Part shown: in pieces, positions 14,168-22,205 of the stretch
How the letters are laid out: each line of letters begins with the position of its first letter
How positions within the stretch are numbered: position 1 is the first letter of the stretch
Origin: a virus
Length of the DNA stretch: 22,885 nt
Reading direction: 5' to 3' (one strand)
IMG/VR virus record: IMGVR_UViG_3300006803_000104
Span: 1 to 22,885 of that record
Program-made: the position numbers and the translations under genes
The notes under the pieces: generated by a model
Database searches by the model: none
Seen by the model: the letters and a program-made list of their open reading frames with translations, nothing else
Told to the model about the DNA's origin: nothing

Positions 14168-15451
14168 ATGGCTACAGCAGGTGCATTGACAGGACTGACA
14201 GGCGAGACAACTGAAGAGGAGTCTGTGCCTGTTGAATATGGCGTTTTCCAAAACACTGCAGTCACTCAAGATCCCAACATTGACCTCCAAACAATGTATG
14301 GAACTGCGGCTGTCCCAACTCTGACTTGGGTGACCCAGATCCAAACAGGTGAGCGGAGCTTTGATCCTAGTAGCCAGTTCGACAACTCGATGCTTGAGGA
14401 TTATCAAAAGCTAGTCGACTCTCAAGGCCAACCAACAGGCATGATGGGTCCAGGACAGATCAGCAAGCAAGTCACCGGAGACACTTTGAGCCAGATTGGG
14501 CAGACAGTTGGAGCTTCTGCAGGGGCAGCTTTGGTTGATCCATACATGTCTGGGGATTCTGGGGCCAAGCTGTTAGCAGGAGCCAAAGGTGCATTCAAAG
14601 ACCTTCCCTCCGAGCTAGTTGCAGACAGCACCAAAGCTGGCTACAAAATTTTAGAGACTGGGTTGTCTGACAATGCAGTTTATTACCCAGAGCTTTCGAA
14701 CAAAGCAACAGCCGCAGCAACTGGGAATGAGGCTGCTTATAATGCACTCAAAGGCAGCTCAGAAGTTGTCAATGGCAGAAGAGTTTATGAGGCTGGTGCG
14801 CTTGAAAACTTGCCAAAAGGTGTTGAAAGTAACATAGCCGCAGAAGCAATAACATCAGCTTCAACACCACCAACATTCTTCGAAGGTGTGGGCAATAGGC
14901 TCTGGGGTGAAGGTGCCAAGGCCAACTGGAGTGCGGCTGGTGGTGCTGGTTTGGCAGCTTTCGGAGTCAACCTGCTCATGGGCAAGAAGCCTAAAGAGGC
15001 AGCTAAGTCTGCAGGAGCCTCTGCTATCGGGATGGCTCTCGGAAATGCTATACTTCCAGGAATTGGTGGAGTTGTTGGCAGCATGCTGGGTGGTGCTTTG
15101 GGTGGAAGGGTAATATGCAATGAGCTGATGCGCCAAGGCTTGATGGACAGGCAGAGCGTGATCCTTGACTATCGATTCACGAGAGACTATCTTTCCCCGC
15201 AGCACGTCAATGGATATCACGTTTGGGCAGTGTGGATGGTCAAGCAGATGCGCAAAGGTCGCTTTGTTGGTTTGTGGAAACACCTAGCCCAACACAGGTC
15301 GAATGAGATTGCTTACATATATGGCCAGAGAACCAAGCCAGATTATCTAGGCAAGATTTACCGGAAGATATTAGAGCCAGCATGCTGGGTTGTTGGCGCG
15401 TTCACAAAAAAGACAGACTGGTCTGTTCTTTACAAAACCAAGGAGGCTTAG
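14168..15451 (+). CDS. Internal virion protein with glycine zipper (DNA-ejection candidate)
   Basis: The 427-residue protein has a polar N-terminal half with little predicted structure (about 1-240), then an Ala/Gly segment (about 256-271). A glycine zipper follows at about 283-313 (SAIGMALGNAILPGIGGVVG, then SMLGGALGGR), leading into a conserved C-terminal domain that starts RVICNELMRQGLMD and includes HVNGYHVWAVWMVKQMRKG. Glycine zippers in phage internal proteins are thought to span the host membrane during genome delivery. The C-terminal domain recurs in marine phages after such a zipper. AAAGGA lies 7 bases before ATG. An ejection role is inferred from the zipper and from the neighbouring internal proteins. 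Confidence 0.75.
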   Translation: MATAGALTGLTGETTEEESVPVEYGVFQNTAVTQDPNIDLQTMYGTAAVPTLTWVTQIQTGERSFDPSSQFDNSMLEDYQKLVDSQGQPTGMMGPGQISKQVTGDTLSQIGQTVGASAGAALVDPYMSGDSGAKLLAGAKGAFKDLPSELVADSTKAGYKILETGLSDNAVYYPELSNKATAAATGNEAAYNALKGSSEVVNGRRVYEAGALENLPKGVESNIAAEAITSASTPPTFFEGVGNRLWGEGAKANWSAAGGAGLAAFGVNLLMGKKPKEAAKSAGASAIGMALGNAILPGIGGVVGSMLGGALGGRVICNELMRQGLMDRQSVILDYRFTRDYLSPQHVNGYHVWAVWMVKQMRKGRFVGLWKHLAQHRSNEIAYIYGQRTKPDYLGKIYRKILEPACWVVGAFTKKTDWSVLYKTKEA

Positions 15452-15730
15452 ATGGCCGAACAAATGCCTGATATGCGTGGAGCGAATATGGATGCTGGAA
15501 TGGATCCGAGAGCACGCGAAGCGATGATGCAGCCGGACGAAGAGATTGCAGCAGTTCTTTTGGCTCGATTGTCGAACATGTCTCCTGAGGAGCTTGGTCG
15601 GTTGGACGAAGCGATCACCCCTGAAGTTGCTCGGATCCTAATAAAGTTGATCCCAGAGCTGGCGCAGCTTATAGAAGCGGTTGAAGGACAACAAGCAGCT
15701 CCGCAGATGGGTGCTTTGGGCGGTATGTGA
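15452..15730 (+). CDS. Small helical protein of the ejection cluster
   Basis: The 92-residue protein starts MAEQMPDMRGANMDAGMDPR and has a Met-rich N-terminus. A helical core follows (EEIAAVLLARLSNMSPEELGR, then ARILIKLIPELAQLIEAVEG), ending in a Gln/Ala/Gly-rich tail. There is no membrane segment; the hydrophobic residues fall on one helix face. An AAGGAGG site lies at the end of the preceding gene, and the ATG directly follows that gene's stop. No family was recognised beyond similarity in style to small ORFs in this position in marine podoviruses. It could be a chaperone or minor component for the internal proteins. Confidence 0.72.
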   Translation: MAEQMPDMRGANMDAGMDPRAREAMMQPDEEIAAVLLARLSNMSPEELGRLDEAITPEVARILIKLIPELAQLIEAVEGQQAAPQMGALGGM

Positions 15731-16170
15731 TGGATGTTCGGAGAGCTGGGCCACTCGATATTTCGGCGATTATTGCGCTTCTTATGGAGATGCATAAAAA
15801 CACCGAGATTCCCGTCTCACCGATAAGCAGTGAAAAGCTGGTCGCCAAGATCAGCGAATCAATACACAGAGGCATAGTGTTCGTGGCGATCGACGAAAAG
15901 AACGAAATATTAGGATCAATCGGAGGGATAATCAGCACTGACTGGTGGTCTGATGAAAGGCATCTTTCTGATATGTGGTTTTATGTTTCTAAGGCCAGCC
16001 GAAAGACCAGAGTTGCTTATGAGTTAGTCAAAAATTTTATTGGTATGGCAAAAGAAGCAAAGGTTCCTGTCCGGTTGGGGCATGTTTATTCCGGCGATAT
16101 GGATCGCAAAGACAACTTTTTTGAAAGACTTGGCCTAGTAAAAGCTGGGTCTTTATTCGTGGGGACGTAA
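15730..16170 (+). CDS. GNAT-family N-acetyltransferase
   Basis: The ATG at 15730 shares its A with the preceding TGA; a GTG three bases earlier is the alternative. The 146-residue product follows the GNAT plan: MDVRRAGPLDISAIIALLMEM at the N-terminus, FVAIDEKNEILGSIGGII as the central strands (about 51-68), MWFYVSKASRKTRVAYELVKNF at about 82-103 for the acetyl-CoA-binding strand and helix (the usual Arg-x-x-Gly-x-Gly/Ala signature is diverged to RKTRVA), and NFFERLGLVKAGSLFVG at the end, the classic 'F.x.lGF' finish. Substrate unknown. It is embedded among virion internal proteins, so it could modify a virion or host protein late in infection. Similar GNATs occur in other marine phages. Confidence 0.82.
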   Translation: MDVRRAGPLDISAIIALLMEMHKNTEIPVSPISSEKLVAKISESIHRGIVFVAIDEKNEILGSIGGIISTDWWSDERHLSDMWFYVSKASRKTRVAYELVKNFIGMAKEAKVPVRLGHVYSGDMDRKDNFFERLGLVKAGSLFVGT

Positions 16171-16171
16171 A

Positions 16172-17182
16172 ATGGGCGCTGCATGTCAAAGCACAACAAC
16201 AACACTTCCTTCTTCTAGCTCAACTCTTTCAGGCACAGAGATCCCAGAGTGGGTATCAGCTGGTGGCCGCATACTTTTCGACCAAGCGATGGAGTTGGCC
16301 AAGAGCGAATATCCAGAATACACTGGAGCAAGGATAGCGTCTTACACTGATCCGGAAACTGGCGCAGTTAGCAAGCTCACCCCAGAAGAGCAACAAGCGA
16401 TGGGCATGCTTTCCGGAGACAATGCCACGAAATACCAAACTTATTTGGACACTGCTTATGATGCTGCGAAAGGTCTTGGCCAAGGTTACACCAAACAAGA
16501 CTACGACACTCTCATGGGCTCTGACTTCAGCTTAGAATCAGCTCAACCTTTCTTAGACATATATCAAGGCGCAGCAGACGCAGGAGTCCGAGAGGCAGAG
16601 CGGCAAACAAGACTCGGGCAGAATGATGCCAGAGCTGCAGCTGCCAGAGCAGGAGCATTCGGTGGCTCAAGGCTCGGCATACAAGAAGCTCTTTTAGGCT
16701 CAGAAGGTGCTATGGTGGCGGGTGACTTGCGAGCCAAGGCTGCAGCCGAAGGATTAGGATTCGCAGCCAGCAGGTTTGACGCTGATAGAGCTGGCAGGAT
16801 GGCCGCAGAAGACAGGCAACGTCAGGCTTTCGAGACTGAAGAGGCTTCAAGAGTTCGGGAGGCAGAGGCTTTGCAGTCTTATGCTCCGATGGTACAAGGA
16901 TTACAAGAACAAGCTGCAGCTGGCCTCTTAGGGGCTGGCGAGGCTCGTCGGAGGCTAGACCAGACAGCTCTTGACTTGGCATTTGCAGACTACACAGAAC
17001 AAGCTCAATATCCCTACCAGCAACTTAACTTTGCTCTCGGTGCACTCAAAGGCGTTCCGTATGAGCAGAGACAGTTCTCTTTGCAGCAAGGTGAACAGAC
17101 AGCTCAAGCACCATCAATATATGGCCAAACAATCGGTGGACTAGGTTCTCTGGCCAGTGCGTATTACATGGGCAACAGATAA
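16172..17182 (+). CDS. Internal virion / DNA-transfer protein
   Basis: The 336-residue protein has a Ser/Thr-rich N-terminus with one Cys near the start (MGAACQSTTTTLPSSSSTLS), then IPEWVSAGGRILFDQAMELA. A long Ala/Arg/Glu-rich helical middle follows, including the motif ARAGAFGGSRLGIQEALLG at about 162-180. The end reads YPYQQLNFALGALKGVPYEQ. The ARAGAFGGSR and YPYQQLNFAL-type motifs recur in phage DNA-transfer/internal proteins. It begins one base after the GNAT stop, so it is coupled to it. No lytic transglycosylase motif was seen. Confidence 0.78.
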   Translation: MGAACQSTTTTLPSSSSTLSGTEIPEWVSAGGRILFDQAMELAKSEYPEYTGARIASYTDPETGAVSKLTPEEQQAMGMLSGDNATKYQTYLDTAYDAAKGLGQGYTKQDYDTLMGSDFSLESAQPFLDIYQGAADAGVREAERQTRLGQNDARAAAARAGAFGGSRLGIQEALLGSEGAMVAGDLRAKAAAEGLGFAASRFDADRAGRMAAEDRQRQAFETEEASRVREAEALQSYAPMVQGLQEQAAAGLLGAGEARRRLDQTALDLAFADYTEQAQYPYQQLNFALGALKGVPYEQRQFSLQQGEQTAQAPSIYGQTIGGLGSLASAYYMGNR

Positions 17183-17191
17183 GGAGCCGAC

Positions 17192-18616
17192 ATGGAAGAT
17201 GAAGAAACAATCGGAGCAGCTGGAACCAGCTACGCTGACCTTCTCGGAATGTCGCAAGGTGCTTTGAATCGCTTGGGTGGAAAAGACTTGATGGAAGATG
17301 CCATTGAGATTGCTCGGGAGATATCTCCTGAATACAAACCCATTGATCCTGCTCTTTTGGCTTTTCAATTCTTCACGAACATGGCAGCTGAAGCCTCCAA
17401 GCCAGGACAAACAGCTCTGGGCGCAGCTTCAACAGCCTCATTGGTCCCAGCGCAATACCTGATGAAAGACGCAATGGCCAAGCGCGAAGCTGAAGCCAAG
17501 CTTCCTGCAACTGCCATCAACATAGCCAAAGCGATCAAGCCACCCAAGGCCACAGGCTCGTCAACAATCAAAACATACGAGTTACAAACAGACATTCCTG
17601 GACTCGGCAAAGCAGGAGATAGGCTGACTCTAACTAATTCAGACGCTGCAGCTTTGGCTAAGATGGATCCCGCATCTATAATTATTGCCCCTACAACAGC
17701 CAGATCAAACGTCAAGGCCATCGGCTCTGGATCACAGGCTATTTATATGTCTGAAGATGAAGCAAAATCCTATGTTTCTTCTTTGGGTCTTCCGGAGGAC
17801 AATGATCGGTATAATTATTTTGTTGACTATCTAACAGCTCAAGATGATGAGCAGATTGGAATGCCGATAATTAAAGGTGACAGCTACATTGCTCTCGTCC
17901 CGCAAGTCACCAATGGGATTGTCACCAATCTTCTCCAGAGCCCAGTTCAAGGCTCAACTCCTCCATTCGTAGGCTACAGAAAGAAACGTCTTGAAACTCT
18001 TGCAAAATCTCAAGACGGGTTTATAGACAAGCGGAATGCTGTCATCCCGAGGGTTGAAGGTTTGATGGAGATGATCCGTTTGGGGAGAGTTCCGACTGGT
18101 GGCTTTCAAGATGCCACGCTTGGCCTCCGGAGTTTCTTGGTTGATGTGTTCAATGCTGATGCACCTATGGTTGCCAACCAACAGACTTTGCAAGCTGCAT
18201 CCAACTTCTTGGCCCCGAAAATGCGCCCTATTGGGTCTGGCTCAACTTCGGACATGGAATTCAAAGCATACCAAAGAGCCATTGTTGATCTTGGAAATAC
18301 AGAGCTTGCCAACTACATCTCTCTTTACACGTTCAAGAAGTCTGCAGAGCTTGGGGTGTTGTTGAACGACATAGAGCGTGACGCATTAACCTCTGGAAAG
18401 TACAGCTCAACTGCTGCCATAGGCAAAAAGATGAGAGAAGTTGACCCTGGAATATTCGAGAAATATACAGGTGACCCTAATAATGCAGCTGAATTGCGAG
18501 CTTGGTGGGATTCATTGCCTTCTGGAGCTGTTGCTGTTAATACTGGCTGGCTAAGAGATGGCTCTGGGAGCTTCTTAGATGATTATTATGTCGTGAAAGA
18601 TTGGCAAGGGGACTGA
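17192..18616 (+). CDS. Internal virion protein, ejection cluster
   Basis: The 474-residue protein has an acidic start (MEDEETIGAAGTSYADLLGM), a helical N-terminal domain with PEYKPIDPALLAFQFFTNMAAEAS, then an Ala-rich segment leading to AMAKREAEAKLP. A middle part is beta-like (YELQTDIPGLGKAGDRLTL), and the C-terminal half is helical and more polar, with FVGYRKKRLETLAKSQDGF and MEFKAYQRAIVDLGNTELA. I do not recognise a domain with known activity. The size, composition and placement between two other internal proteins are typical of podoviral ejection proteins. It has an AAGGAG site. Confidence 0.72.
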   Translation: MEDEETIGAAGTSYADLLGMSQGALNRLGGKDLMEDAIEIAREISPEYKPIDPALLAFQFFTNMAAEASKPGQTALGAASTASLVPAQYLMKDAMAKREAEAKLPATAINIAKAIKPPKATGSSTIKTYELQTDIPGLGKAGDRLTLTNSDAAALAKMDPASIIIAPTTARSNVKAIGSGSQAIYMSEDEAKSYVSSLGLPEDNDRYNYFVDYLTAQDDEQIGMPIIKGDSYIALVPQVTNGIVTNLLQSPVQGSTPPFVGYRKKRLETLAKSQDGFIDKRNAVIPRVEGLMEMIRLGRVPTGGFQDATLGLRSFLVDVFNADAPMVANQQTLQAASNFLAPKMRPIGSGSTSDMEFKAYQRAIVDLGNTELANYISLYTFKKSAELGVLLNDIERDALTSGKYSSTAAIGKKMREVDPGIFEKYTGDPNNAAELRAWWDSLPSGAVAVNTGWLRDGSGSFLDDYYVVKDWQGD

Positions 18617-18617
18617 T

Positions 18618-20870
18618 ATGGAAGAAGAAAATGAATTCGTACTTCCAGGAGCAGTAGGCTCCAATCAAGGAAAAAGCAAGCCTCTGCAAGAGAAAGAGCT
18701 CGCAGAAGAAGATGACTCTACGCTTTTGGAAAAAGTTCAAGAGATCCCGTCTGCTCTGATAGATGCTGCCACTGGCGAAGGCCAAGAGATTGAATTCCCA
18801 GAGATCCCAGAAGCCTCTGACATGGGTGGTGATGCTCCTGGATTGATTGAAGGGTTGATCCCCAACATAAAAATATTCCTTGCCAGAGACGATGTCGGCA
18901 AGAGCGAAATAATGGAAAAGTCTTTCAAAGGTGACGAGCGTTGGGGCGGTAGATTCCAAGACAAGTTCGGCAATCCTATGATTGTCTGGAATGGACAGCC
19001 TTATTACGTCAATAAGCCAGGATTTTCTTCGCAAGATTTTGGGACATTCGTTGGCGAAACAATCAAGATGCTCCCCGCAGCTATGATCAGTGGAGGGCCA
19101 ACTGTCCTTTCAACAATATTTAGAGGCATCCCAACCTATGCAGCCACTGAAGCTGGATCCCAAGCTCTTGAATCTCAGCTGACTCCAGAGACAACCAAAG
19201 CGAAAGACAGATCAGCAGGTGATATAGCCACAGACGTGGCCACTGCGACAGGTGTTGGGGTTGCCGCAGACGTTGTGTTGCCACCAGCACTCAAGCTCGC
19301 AGGCAGGGCAGCTATGGCTCCTGTCAGGGGAGCAGCTAACGTCGCTGGAGTTCAACTCCCCCGATTCATGCGCCCAACACCGAATCAAAGTTCCCCCTAC
19401 ATAATGACTCAGGGCCAAAGGTCTGGTGAGTTGCCTAATCCTGAGACTGGGCAGCTGGACACTTTGGCTTCTTCGGATCTTGCACGTGAAGACATTTTGC
19501 GCAGGTCAGCGGGAGTAGATGCTGGAGCCAGCGACCAACTCAGAGGATTCGACAGGCGTCAGTTGGATCAAATTCGAGGGGATGCTGAAGATCTTCGGTC
19601 TAGGATGGGCTCAGGCGACCCAATGGTCGCCGAAGCTCTGGACACTCCCACAGCAGCAGCTGAAGGAATACAATCAGCAGCTCAGAGAGCAGCGCAAGAA
19701 ATAAAAACACGAGCAGGTCAATCTTACAAAGCTGTTGATGAGGCTGCTAACAAGCCAGTTCTTTCTCAGCGTGGATTGATGGAAACTGCCAGCGACGCTA
19801 TAGCGATGTTGCGCAAACAGGTTGGACCAGCGATGCGTGCTGAAATGCCTAATCTTTCCAAGCAGATGAAAAAGCTAGAAAAGTTAGTCAAAATAGCTCA
19901 AAATCCAAACTTCAAAGGTGCACCGCTGAAGGCTATCGACGACTACCAAAGAGCTTTGAACATCCAGATCGAAAAAGCAATGTCAGTTGGTGGTAATGCT
20001 GCTGAAGGTCGTGCGCTGACAATGCTCAAGAATCAGCTTAACGAAGCCTACAACACCGCAATAGAGCGTGGGTTGATGTTTGGGGATCAAAGTGTAATAG
20101 ATCAGCTGCAGCAATCTAGGCAGATTTACACGAAGTATATGGGTCTGACCGGAAAGCAAAGCAGCAAAAATCCATCAGTCCGAGCAGCCAACAAGATCTT
20201 GGAAATGATTACGAACACAGAAGCCAACCCCAAGCAGGTGGTCGGGGCATTGTTCGGTCACAACAAGTTCGCTCCAGCCAATGCGGTTCCAACTGTCATC
20301 CGCAAGCTCAAGTCAACTCTCGGGGAAGGCTCCGCAGAATACCAAGAGATCATTGGGCTAATGAAAGACGCAACTCTTGAAAGAGCTTTCGCTGGCACTG
20401 GTAGGTCTGGTGTAACAAGAACGAACATCGTGAACAATTACAAAGATGTTTTCGGCAAGAACAAAGCTGTCATCAATGAGCTTTTCTCGAAAGAAGAGCT
20501 CGCACAGATAGCTAAGTTCCGCAATGACGTGATGCCAACGCTCTGGGCAGAGATAAAACTCAACCCATCTGGAACAGCCACCACCATATTGGGGGAACTA
20601 GGCAGGGGTGGTCTTTTGAATACTGTTGCTGGGATTCCTGGAGCTGGCGGCGCAGTCAAAGCAATTGAAGGTGGTTTCGAGCGCAGAGAAGTTCAAGCAA
20701 TTGTCCGACAATACCTCGACAGAGCCAAAGCACCTCTCTTCAGCACAGCAATTCAAGCTGAGACCAAACCAGAAGTTATCGAGACAATCAATCCTCAAAG
20801 CTCCCCAGCTTTGCAGAGCATAATAGAAGGGTTGTCTGAAGAGGATAGGGCAGCTCTGCTGTCAGAATAG
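18618..20870 (+). CDS. Large internal virion protein, ejection cluster
   Basis: This is the largest protein in the window at 750 residues. It has an acidic N-terminus (about 1-75), a region with WGGRFQDKFGNPMIVWNGQPY near residue 110, and a hydrophobic Ala/Gly stretch (VATATGVGVAADVVLPPALK, near 207-226) that could insert into a membrane. A long helical remainder follows, with coiled-coil-like segments, ending SALQ-type repeats and GLSEEDRAALLSE. N-terminal acidic, middle membrane-active and helical C-terminal parts are what internal ejection proteins need to form a trans-envelope conduit. No peptidoglycan hydrolase motif was recognised. It is coupled to the next gene with no spacer. Confidence 0.73.
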   Translation: MEEENEFVLPGAVGSNQGKSKPLQEKELAEEDDSTLLEKVQEIPSALIDAATGEGQEIEFPEIPEASDMGGDAPGLIEGLIPNIKIFLARDDVGKSEIMEKSFKGDERWGGRFQDKFGNPMIVWNGQPYYVNKPGFSSQDFGTFVGETIKMLPAAMISGGPTVLSTIFRGIPTYAATEAGSQALESQLTPETTKAKDRSAGDIATDVATATGVGVAADVVLPPALKLAGRAAMAPVRGAANVAGVQLPRFMRPTPNQSSPYIMTQGQRSGELPNPETGQLDTLASSDLAREDILRRSAGVDAGASDQLRGFDRRQLDQIRGDAEDLRSRMGSGDPMVAEALDTPTAAAEGIQSAAQRAAQEIKTRAGQSYKAVDEAANKPVLSQRGLMETASDAIAMLRKQVGPAMRAEMPNLSKQMKKLEKLVKIAQNPNFKGAPLKAIDDYQRALNIQIEKAMSVGGNAAEGRALTMLKNQLNEAYNTAIERGLMFGDQSVIDQLQQSRQIYTKYMGLTGKQSSKNPSVRAANKILEMITNTEANPKQVVGALFGHNKFAPANAVPTVIRKLKSTLGEGSAEYQEIIGLMKDATLERAFAGTGRSGVTRTNIVNNYKDVFGKNKAVINELFSKEELAQIAKFRNDVMPTLWAEIKLNPSGTATTILGELGRGGLLNTVAGIPGAGGAVKAIEGGFERREVQAIVRQYLDRAKAPLFSTAIQAETKPEVIETINPQSSPALQSIIEGLSEEDRAALLSE

Positions 20871-21350
20871 ATGATTGATCCTGTCACAGCCTTCGCTGCT
20901 GCCAATGCCGCTTTCAAAGGCGTCAAAATGCTTGTCGGTGCTGGCAGGGAAATACACGATGTTTCTCAGCAGCTTGGTGCATGGTATGGCGCAGTCGCAG
21001 ACATCACTCGTGCGGAGTCCCAACGCAAAAATCCAACTTGGCTAGACAAAAAGACTCATGGCTCCGAAAACATCGAGCAAGAAGCCATGGACATCATCGT
21101 CCGAAAAAAGACTTTGCTTGAGAAAGAAAAAGAGATAAAATTTATGTTAGATTACAGGTTCGGCTTGGGAACCTATGATGAGATGCTTGGAATGCGTCGG
21201 AAAATACGCGCTGATCGGGAAGAGACAGTTTACAGAGCCATGGAGGCAAAGCGTCAGATTCAGAACAATATGGCCATAGCTGCACTTTCGCTAGGGATCA
21301 TATCATTGTTAGGGGGAGGGATTTATCTTATTTACTTGGGGATCAGCTAA
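20871..21350 (+). CDS. Tail-anchored small protein, conserved in marine phages
   Basis: The 159-residue protein begins MIDPVTAFAAANAAFKGVKMLVGAGREIHD, continues with a charged helical middle (EAMDIIVRKKTLLEKEKEIKF, then LGMRRKIRADREETVYRAM), and ends in a hydrophobic segment at about 134-157 (MAIAALSLGIISLLGGGIYLIYLG). The 'MIDPxTAfa...gk.i.....lg.w..a.sd' opening is widespread in marine phages, without known function to me. The C-terminal anchor predicts a protein facing the cytoplasm. It starts directly after the large internal protein's stop and overlaps the next gene (TAATG), so it forms a pair with it. Confidence 0.78.
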   Translation: MIDPVTAFAAANAAFKGVKMLVGAGREIHDVSQQLGAWYGAVADITRAESQRKNPTWLDKKTHGSENIEQEAMDIIVRKKTLLEKEKEIKFMLDYRFGLGTYDEMLGMRRKIRADREETVYRAMEAKRQIQNNMAIAALSLGIISLLGGGIYLIYLGIS

Positions 21351-21619
21351 TGTTAGCGAGTTTGATTGTTTCTGTAGCGTTGGCAGGAGTCGCCAACCCG
21401 ACGCACGTTCAGTGTCACCTTTGGAAAAGAATAACGGATCCAAACACAGACCAGAAAATTTGTGTATACCGATTCACCGCAGGTTTCGGTGGGCTGGGGT
21501 ATCATTACCCAACCCAAAGTTTCTCTGAGTGTCCTAAAGTTTTCAGTTGCGTTTATGAAAAGAAAGATAAACGCCCAACCCTAAATGAGATCCTTGATGG
21601 GTTGAAAGGTGGATTCTAA
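21350..21619 (+). CDS. Small exported Cys-rich protein
   Basis: The 89-residue protein has a hydrophobic N-terminus (MLASLIVSVALAGVANPT) that looks like a short Sec signal or anchor, though it lacks the usual positive residues. Four cysteines follow (C22, C38, C61, C67), an even number that suggests two disulphides in the periplasm, and then a Lys-rich helix (EKKDKRPTLNEILDGLKGGF). I recognise no family. Its pairing with the tail-anchored protein upstream resembles the two-component spanin arrangement, but no lipobox (the Cys at 22 is preceded by HVQ) and no long coiled coil are seen. Role unknown. Confidence 0.68.
   Translation: MLASLIVSVALAGVANPTHVQCHLWKRITDPNTDQKICVYRFTAGFGGLGYHYPTQSFSECPKVFSCVYEKKDKRPTLNEILDGLKGGF
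21549..21574. repeat. 8-bp perfect inverted repeat near the module junction
   Basis: GCGTTTAT (21549-21556) and ATAAACGC (21567-21574) form a perfect dyad around a 10-base purine loop. It lies inside the coding sequence of the small exported protein, about 45 bases before the convergent stop codons. No T-run follows on either strand, so it is not a standard terminator, but it is a candidate transcript end structure or a protein-binding site. Confidence 0.6.
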
Positions 21620-22026
21620 CAAGCTATCACATTGGCCAATTCAATCCAATCTTCGGACGACATGTTGCCTTGCTTGTGCCATGTTGCCATTTCAACAACA
21701 TCCTTCTTGGCGGGTCTTTCTAGCAGCCTTTTGCCTTTCTGGCCATCAATCAATATCATGAAGTCTCTGCCAATGCGGAACAAGAACCAACTCTTGCCAC
21801 CTTCAATGATGTGTTGTTCTGCCCAGAATGTTTGACTTGATCTTAGGCCACTGGTGAACCTGCCTCTTTTGGCCCAGTCTTCGATATATTTCAGCTCTAT
21901 CCACCCAGTCTTGCCGTTCAAAATATAATGAACATCTGGCATCCCACGCATGACTCTGTTCTCAACACGGTACATTTTTAGCGGAAGGTTGTTCCGCAAC
22001 AATGCCCAGAAACTGCTTTCACTCAT
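21616..22026 (-). CDS. VRR-NUC-type nuclease (PD-(D/E)xK)
   Basis: The 136-residue protein shows GMPD at 28-31 and WIELK at 42-46, the PD...ExK catalytic arrangement (D31, E44, K46), preceded by NRVMRG. A downstream helix with SQTFWAEQH (Q65) and RIG (84-86) completes the compact VRR-NUC fold. Such stand-alone nucleases occur in marine phages and are thought to act on branched DNA or in recombination. It ends within the convergent stop overlap and starts in an ATGA overlap with the small gene upstream. The neighbouring SNF2 helicase supports a role in DNA repair or replication-fork processing. Confidence 0.85.
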   Translation of the reverse strand: MSESSFWALLRNNLPLKMYRVENRVMRGMPDVHYILNGKTGWIELKYIEDWAKRGRFTSGLRSSQTFWAEQHIIEGGKSWFLFRIGRDFMILIDGQKGKRLLERPAKKDVVEMATWHKQGNMSSEDWIELANVIAC

Positions 22027-22205
22027 ATTCTTCTCCCTTTTTCTCTTAATTCTCTAACAAATTCTTTCAGGTCTTCTCTGGCCATGTGGTATTTGTTTTT
22101 GGCATCTTCTGGTGCGTCTTTGTTGAACCTCTTGTCTTGAGCCTCATCCACTCGAAATTTGTACCACCTAAGTTGCATTTGTTCATATGCAGAAAGTTCT
22201 TGCAT
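22023..22205 (-). CDS. Small charged helical protein between nuclease and helicase
   Basis: The ATG at 22205-22203 overlaps the helicase stop by one base (TGATG); a GTG three bases earlier is less well spaced from the GGAGG ribosome-binding site. The 60-residue product is strongly charged and helical (MQELSAYEQMQLRWYKFRVD, then YHMAREDLKEFVRELREKGRRI), with an Arg/Lys-rich end. It is not recognised as a family. Its overlap with both neighbours means the three are translated together, so it may be a partner of the helicase or nuclease. That is inference. Confidence 0.72.
   Translation of the reverse strand: MQELSAYEQMQLRWYKFRVDEAQDKRFNKDAPEDAKNKYHMAREDLKEFVRELREKGRRI

Noticed and set aside
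20871-21619. Firm call of the last two plus-strand genes as a spanin pair
   Set aside because: No lipobox and no inner-membrane spanin topology (N-terminal anchor plus periplasmic coiled coil). Kept only as a hypothesis.
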